From NCBI GenBank assembly GCA_019426215.1, contig CM033397.1:28956480-29020479 (forward strand): 64,000 nucleotides of DNA, written 5' to 3'. The notes under the pieces are model-generated. The model was not told the origin of the DNA, made no database searches, and saw only the letters and a list, made by a program, of their open reading frames with translations. Of this stretch, positions 58,271 through 64,000 are shown one piece after another. Every line of letters begins with the position of its first letter. Within the stretch, counting starts at the first letter, position 1. This stretch comes from Buddleja alternifolia (lineage: Eukaryota; Streptophyta; Magnoliopsida; Lamiales; Scrophulariaceae). A program made the translations under genes and the position numbers.

Positions 58271-59734
58271 TTAAGAACTAATATTAAAACAGAGAAAAAC
58301 TCGTAAATAAGTGGATCAATTGTTACCTCATATACCATATCAATGGAGATCATCAGACCAAATTTTTCGTGGAGAAGAGTGGTTCCAATATGGAACAATA
58401 AGATACTTATATAGATCATATCAGCACACAAACTAAGTTTAATTTTGACTATTTTCCTTTTTTTGGTTATGGTTATTGTGTACTAACAAATTGCCTTTAT
58501 TAAATGTCTATAGTTAGTTACAGATTTGGCGAAAGATTCGTGGTTATGGATTTTACAAACAGAAATATGTCTACTAATTGTTCCTGTCGAAAAGAGGACC
58601 TGTCTTTTATTTTCGGGGCATTCACGAATTATGTATCTAGCAGCTCTAGCAATAATCTTTATGCAATTCAACCTTTTATTCCTATCAAAGTCCATGAACT
58701 AACTTTTTTGCATTTTTTCTATATTATCTTTATAATACGTAATAGTTCTTTTAGATTAGCTTATGCGAATTTTCTGGATCATATTTAGTGTTGGACTTCG
58801 TGATATATTCATGAGAGAAAACATTTCCATTAGAATTTCTTCCGGTTCAAATTACAAAAAACAGGAAAGATATTCATGGGATCTTTATTTTCATGTAATT
58901 TCTTTTATTATTAATGCAACGTATTAATGTGGTAAAAAAAATTATGATTATATGCTGAGGAATAAAGATAAAATGTGACTTTTTGAAGAAATGAGAGCGG
59001 GGGAGTTGGGTTTACTTTTAGAGATTTTTATTATTACTCATTTACTAAATCAAATGTCTAGAATTCTTCTTTCAATTGAATATTTGTAATTGTTTAGACT
59101 TTGTATTTAGGTGTGAAATTAATCCTTATTGCATTTGTCGGAATAAATATCAATTTTATAAATTTTTAAAATGTCAAGTACTTTGCAACAACCAAAAAAA
59201 AAAAAGAATAAATTATATAGCTGTTAATGGGTAATGTCTTCCATTTATTTTACCCTTTTACAAGATTTTTTTTTCGATTTTACATGATAAATACCTTTTC
59301 ATCCATGCATGCATATCAATATATGACATTATATTTTGAATTTCTTCAACATAGCAATCGAGGGGTTTTATTATAATTTAATATAATAATTATAAATTCC
59401 ATTTTATCATAATTATTTAAGTTCGAGTTACCTAAATTGTCCCTTTTTTTTTTCATTTTTAGTTAAATTTTTCAATGATAACAAAAAAAGTGAGTCAATT
59501 CTTTTTTTTATTAATAATGATAATTATCTTTCATTTTATCTTTTAATATTTTATTTATTAAATTTGCCAATAGTGTACTAATATTTTTTAAACGAAATAA
59601 ATATGATTTAACATTCATAGAAAGAGATTTTTCGATGATAATCATTAAAATTGAATCATCTTTTTATATGTTATAAATAAATAAATTATGTCAAGATAGA
59701 TATGTAATTTAAATATATTTTGTTACATATTCAG
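58271..59734. other. AT-rich, possible body of a Helitron
   Basis: No coding motif. Because a Helitron-like 3' end lies at 59738-59766, part of this may be a small non-autonomous Helitron, but I could not place a 5' TC end. Confidence 0.3.
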
Positions 59735-59737
59735 TAT

Positions 59738-59766
59738 CTCGTGCCTTGTCACGGGGTTACATCTAG
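59738..59766 (+). mobile_element. Helitron 3' terminus
   Basis: CTCGTG (59738-59743) and CACGGG (59750-59755) form a 6-bp stem with a 6-base loop (one G-T pair). Eleven bases later the sequence ends in CTAG, followed by T. A short hairpin about ten bases before CTRR, with insertion before T, is the standard Helitron 3' signature. Confidence 0.6.
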
Positions 59767-59840
59767 TTTATAACTAATTAACAACTATTACAAACAATTA
59801 AGAACTATTATGAAAATAGAGAAAGACTCGTAAACAAGTG
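59767..59840 (+). repeat. Unoccupied relative of the 57896 MITE insertion site
   Basis: The stretch from TTTATAACTAATTAAC to CTCGTAAACAAGTG matches 57865-57890 joined to 58263-58315 with a few differences and lacks the MITE. Confidence 0.75.
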
Positions 59841-60918
59841 AGAGTAAAACCTAAAATCTCAAATATTTTGGGACCTTAACTTCGCTAAAACTAGTAAAAC
59901 TAAGCTTCATTGATTTCAAAATTACAAATTAAGTATGCTATTTCGCAAAATTACACACAATAATTCGATTTCAAATTAGATCAGAAAATAATTTGCTAAT
60001 CTTTTTAGGAATATATATGTGATGTAAAAGCTTGGTACAAGTGTTGGGCTTGGGCCCTAGATTATAACTTGGGTAATTTCCATGCCCAAGTTGGGTTAGC
60101 CTGAAGTATATTGCATAGGAAACCCAGGCCTAATTTACCCGGACTCGGACCCAGTTATTAATAAATTATTATTTTATTTTATATATTTAATTATTATTTA
60201 ATATTTATAAGTATTAATATATTGTAACTACAAAAAGTGTTATTTCAAATAAAAAATTAACTTAGCTAGCTAAAATAAAACAAAAGGTTTGATATAAACT
60301 TGAGTATGAGATAACTTTTTTATTTTTGAAATTGTACTTGTTTTGAATTTATTTACATTTAATTATCAGATGACTTGTATTTTCGAATGTGTTTACATTA
60401 AATCATTAATTCGATATTATTTTATTTGTTTTGAATGTGTTTGTGAGAACATGATAGACAAAAAAAAAAAACAGTTCCAAAAACAAAAATCAGCCAGGTC
60501 CGCCTGGTAGGACTTGGAATCGCTGAGACCTGCTGGGGCGAGGCCAGGTATTGACCGAGTCCTGAGCGAGTCAGTTATTAAAAAGGCTTAACGGAATAGA
60601 TTTTGAGTCTTGCAATACCCGACTCATACTTGTCTCATTGCCATCTCTAGAATAAAACCGCACCACATTCTGCTAATCTTCTTAGGAATATGTATGTGAT
60701 GTAAAAGTTTGGTATAAAATGTTGGGCTTGGGCCCAATATTATAACTTGGATTAGCCTGAAGTATATTGCATAGAAAAACAGGCCTAATTTATTGAAATT
60801 CGATAATACCCCACAAGTTGCTTCCGATTAAACAATCACCCCATTTCCCCAACCCGAAAGAAAATCCTCCACAACTCCACCCCAATCTAAAACTCCAAAA
60901 TAGAGTGCAAAAAAAGGA
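59841..60918. repeat. Intergenic with diverged direct repeats
   Basis: 59997-60142 and 60673-60795 are direct copies of about 125 bp (sharing GTGTTGGGCTTGGGCCC-like and AGCCTGAAGTATATTGCATAG segments). Between them is AT-rich sequence and a GC-rich patch at 60490-60570. The second copy runs up to the start of the thioredoxin-like gene's leader. Confidence 0.65.
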
Positions 60919-61335
60919 ATGAATTCAACACCAAAACACCCTCTTTTCTGCTTAAAATGGCCGCCATGGGATAATCATCAAAATGCAAACAATCCCAATA
61001 CCTGTACTTTGGATACCCCTTGGCTTTTCAAATCATTGAAGAATCTCAGCGCAGTAGCATTCAATTTCATCACCAATGAGTCCCACAAAAACCCTTTTCA
61101 ATTGAACCAAAATAGAGAGATTTTGGGAGCGGCAGAAGAGCAAGGAGAGGCAGAGCAGAGAGCGTTTGCCGCTGCTCTGGCGAGTAGCAAAGAGGCTACG
61201 GTTCTTGAGTTTTACTCACCAAAGTGTAGGCTTTGCAATTCTTTGCTCGGATTGGTGATGGAAGTTGAGAATAGGAATCAAGATTGGCTTAACATTGTCA
61301 TGGCTGATGCGGAGAATGATAAGTGGTTGCCTGAG
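60919..61335 (+). CDS. Thioredoxin-fold protein, first exon
   Basis: ATG at 60919 opens 139 codons ending at CCTGAG followed by GTAACT, a good splice donor in phase 0. Reading on for five more residues reaches a stop, so splicing is expected. Residues about 1-60 are rich in N, S and P with few acidic residues and could be an organelle transit peptide. Residues 92-139 are a thioredoxin fold: [12 protein letters not shown] carries the CxxC (103-106), followed by [12 protein letters not shown]. This resembles plastid membrane-type thioredoxin-like proteins such as the HCF164 group, but the family cannot be fixed from one exon. The rest of the gene is right of the window; the following intron holds transposon sequence. 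Confidence 0.72.
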
Positions 61336-61849
61336 GTAACTTCATTTTTTTGAATCATAATCTGTTTTTGAGTTGCTTCCATTGAATTAATCTGAAATTA
61401 GTATGTGCTGTGCTGTCTTCGAATTACTACCGTGTGTTGTAGACTCTTAGACCATCTCCAACGGGGAGCACTATTTTACACAGCAGCTACATTACTTTAT
61501 TATCTTTTGCACCAAATCACTAATTCACTATAATAATATTATTTTTACACCTCATTTATACTATTTGTCATATTTCACAAATATACCCAATTTTAAGTTT
61601 ATATTACATATTCATCCAAGTAATTATTTTTGTTATTTATAATAATAAATAATATTAAATAATTAAAATTTATTAATCTACTTCAGTATTTCGTAAAATA
61701 AAATTAAAAATTACCCAATAATATAAAGACCGAGTTTTACAACTTATATATTACATAAAACAAAACTTTCATATAAATGAGGCATATAAAACAAACATAA
61801 TATTGATTAATTAACATAATACAACACGATTGAAAAAAACTTGACAAAA

Positions 61850-62990
61850 TTATTCACTATTGTTTTGTGCATTACCAAGTTGCTCCCATAAATGCTTTAT
61901 TAATGCGTTACGAAGTTCAATATGAGCATCTCTATCTTGGATTTGTCTATACCGACCAAGGATTTGCTGAAATCGGAGATGTTCATCTGGCGAATCAACC
62001 ATTGGAGCCGGTGTTTCCAGTGCATCTCTAATTGGTACATTGAGATCACGTTCATCCTCGATTATCATATTGTGCATGATAATGCATGCAGTCATTATGT
62101 CATGTGGCGCATCTTTACTCCAAAAACGTACGTGTCCTGCAACAATTGCAAATCTTGATTGTAGAACTTTGAACGCACGCTCCACGTCGCTCCTACATGA
62201 CTCTTGTTTCTTTGCAAAATGATGTTTCTTTCTTCCACGCGGCTGTTGAATACTTTGTACTAGAGTGGACCATTTTGACTATATACCATTAGCTAAATAA
62301 TATCTCATATTATATTGTTTTCCTTGAATAACATAATGAGCTGGGGAAGCAATAATTTGAGCGAGATTGGAAAATAGACGCGAATGATTCTAACACATTA
62401 ATATCATTATTGGTGTCTGACATACCAAAATAGGCATGCCATATCCAAATATCATAATCAGCTACATCTTCAAGAATGATAGTTGGTGATCCGCTACGTC
62501 CTGCATATTGTCCGGCCCAGGCTGTGGGACAATTTTTCCACTTCCAATGCATACAATCAAGACTACCTAACATTCCAAGAAAACCTCAAGTCTGACCAAT
62601 GTGAAGTAACCTTGCGATATCATTAGCATTAGGCGATCTAAAATATCGCTCTGAGAAAATCTCTACAACAGCTCAGCAAAATCTCTTTAAGTTTTCAATT
62701 GCCGTTGACTCACCAATCTTAACATACTCATCAGTAACATCTGCCCCTACACCATATGCCAACATTCTGAACACGACTGTTGTTTTTTGTAAAGTTGATA
62801 ATCCAAACCTACCAAAACCATCTCTCCGCTGTTGGAAATATTCATCATGATCTTTGATTGCATCAACAGTACAAATGAACAAAGTTCGAGACATTCGATA
62901 TCGTTAACGAAACATTTCGTCATTATATCGTAGATTAGCGCTAAAATAATCATTAACCAGATTAAGATTTGCTGTTTCGCGATCACGATT
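61850..62990 (-). pseudogene. PIF/Harbinger transposase (DDE_Tnp_4)
   Basis: In minus-strand order: MSRTLFICTVDAI, RDGFGRFGLSTLQKTTVVFRMLAYG and GESTAIENLKRFC (N-terminal helix-turn-helix region); GMLGSLDCMHWKWKNCPTAW (first catalytic Asp) and the TNNDINVLE region (second Asp nearby); and, in another frame, ERAFKVLQSRFAIV with the catalytic Glu region just upstream, then HNMIIEDERD. Stops interrupt it after LKRFC, after HIGQT and in the linker near 62280, and the frame changes near 62190. Transposases of this family are about 400 residues; this fits, but it is clearly dead. Confidence 0.85.
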
Positions 62991-63380
62991 GATCATTCTA
63001 TGACCTGGGACAGAGCTATGGCGATGGGAAGGTTATTTTGATAATACTCCATTATCTTATTATTATTTTACAGCACAAGTTGAGCCACTGCTTCATCGTG
63101 ATCAAGACTTTGCATCAATAACTCATTATCCATATCACCATAAGAATAAGAAGGAGGACATGAATGAGGCAATGGTGTTGGAGATGGAGATGGAGAATGA
63201 GCTCTCAATATTGATATTAGAAGGACCTCCAATATTGAAATTCATTTTGAAATTATATTTCTTGTTTGAAGAAGAGAAAAAAGAAATAATTTGTAAACAA
63301 TGTAGATGAGGAAGGTGATGAGGAAATCGATTCATTAAGTCCATTTATTTATAGAATAAGAATAGATGATAAAGAAATTC
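62991..63380 (-). pseudogene. Harbinger transposase N-terminal remnant and leader
   Basis: Minus-strand reading gives MDNELLMQSLDHDEAVAQL and then MINRDRETANLNLV, fitting the variable N-terminus of PIF transposases, broken by stops. It is directly upstream of the transposase core. Confidence 0.5.
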
Positions 63381-63760
63381 ATCCATTGGTTAGGATGAGG
63401 AAGAAATCCATCCAACGGTTGATATTGAGATAATATTTTGGATAAGATTTGGATGATGATGATATCCATCCAACGGTTAAGATGATAAGAAAATTAATTC
63501 AATGGCTAGGATGACGGGAAAATCCATCCAACGGATAAGATTGAGATAATATTTTGGATAAAATTCGGATGAGGATATATATACATATCTATATATAATT
63601 ATTAAACTATGTATATATACATATATGTATTTCTATATATATTATATAATTATTAAACTATGTATGTCTATGTATATGTATATATATAGTAGATGATAAG
63701 GAAATCCATCCACTGGTTAGGATGACGAGGAAATCCATCCAATGGCTGAGATTGGGATAA
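63380..63760. repeat. Minisatellite between divergent Harbinger genes
   Basis: About seven copies of a unit with ATCCATCCAACGGTT followed by a GAT-rich spacer at about 63380, 63405, 63455, 63490, 63523, 63700 and 63731. Two copies share a longer unit with GAGATAATATTTTGGATAA. A (TA)n stretch at about 63576-63690 splits the array. Confidence 0.8.
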
Positions 63761-63898
63761 GATGATAAGATAAGATTTTTGTCAGGATAAGATTTTTATC
63801 TATATATAGAACCACACATGTTATCATATTTACACCTATCATTTTCAACTTCTTCCACTACTACTACTATATTTTTTACTCCAACATATAAATAAATT

Positions 63899-64000
63899 AT
63901 GTTGGGCCGAACTGCTAATTATCGCTACGATGAAGATGTCGTTCTATGTCAAGTTTATATGGAAATTTCTCAAGATCCCATTAGGGGGATATCCAAAACT
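63899..64000 (+). CDS. PIF/Harbinger ORF1, Myb/SANT-like, N-terminus only
   Basis: ATG at 63899 opens a frame to the window end reading YRYDEDVVLCQVYMEISQDP. The pattern of ED, L, C, then ISQDP and G is that of the Myb/SANT-like DNA-binding protein encoded by plant PIF/Harbinger elements, which partners the transposase. It is divergent from the transposase on the other side of the minisatellite. Only 34 codons are visible. Confidence 0.62.
   Translation, partial: MLGRTANYRYDEDVVLCQVYMEISQDPIRGISKT

Larger units (their letters stand above)
61450..64000. mobile_element. PIF/Harbinger transposon, left part
   Basis: The left end is TTA (61447-61449) followed by GACCATCTCCAACGGGG; a TTA or TAA duplication is usual for this superfamily. 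It contains a minus-strand DDE transposase remnant (61850-63000) and, diverging from it, a plus-strand Myb/SANT-like ORF beginning at 63899, the two-gene content expected of PIF/Harbinger. The right end is outside the window. It lies downstream of the thioredoxin-like first exon in the same orientation, so it probably sits in that gene's intron 1. Confidence 0.75.

Noticed and set aside
57980..58274. Overlapping ORFs MFLKNLQ and MTCFFVI
   Set aside because: They are readings of the MITE hairpin arms.
1..64000. tRNA or rRNA genes
   Set aside because: No cloverleaf with both pol III boxes and no rRNA sequence recognised; the SINE has only degenerate boxes.

Overview
The window is repeat-rich, AT-rich nuclear DNA of a flowering plant, most likely a eudicot. 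The evidence is an R2R3-MYB gene, Ty1/Copia, LINE, SINE, CACTA, PIF/Harbinger and Helitron-type elements, tRNA-Met primer sites and plant-like introns. The species cannot be told. Only two host genes are recognisable: an intronless MYB factor (41895-42599) and the first exon of a thioredoxin-fold gene (60919-61335). Nearly everything else is mobile DNA or decayed intergenic sequence.

Layout. 1-19250 is a three-level nest. A LINE on the minus strand was hit in its reverse transcriptase region by a Ty1/Copia element, of which the pol tail and 3' LTR remain. That LTR was in turn hit by a complete 13.8 kb Sirevirus-type Copia element (755-14556) with 5-bp target duplications ACTTA, 1.55 kb LTRs differing at about four positions, gag, pol and a 1376-residue third ORF. 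19250-25940 is intergenic, with a foldback MITE, a SINE with a 17-bp duplication and a pair of perfect hairpins. 25941-36445 is a long-TIR foldback element, probably Mutator-like, whose centre holds an apparently genome-length endogenous pararetrovirus on the minus strand. The virus has two small ORFs, a polyprotein (movement, coat, protease, RT, RNase H), a fourth ORF, a pgRNA promoter, a poly(A) signal, a tRNA-Met primer site and a leader hairpin preceded by a short ORF. 36455-41760 is intergenic with one MITE, and is followed by the MYB gene. 45273-51651 is a 6.4 kb CACTA element with a broken TNP2 transposase and a second gene ending in a Ulp1-like protease. 51655-60900 is intergenic with three foldback MITEs and a Helitron 3' end. 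60919 to the end is the thioredoxin-like gene, whose first intron appears to have received a PIF/Harbinger element with divergently arranged genes.

Functionally the window is a record of serial insertion rather than an operon-like system. The most unusual signals are the ribosome-shunt layout kept in the integrated pararetrovirus and its position between the arms of a foldback transposon; a short nucleotide motif (AAGCG followed by a pyrimidine and often C) repeated dozens of times through the Sirevirus in coding and non-coding parts and in different frames; and several foldback elements whose arms are built from short iterated units.

All calls are by eye from the sequence and six-frame reading. 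Counts and boundaries marked approximate were not computed.
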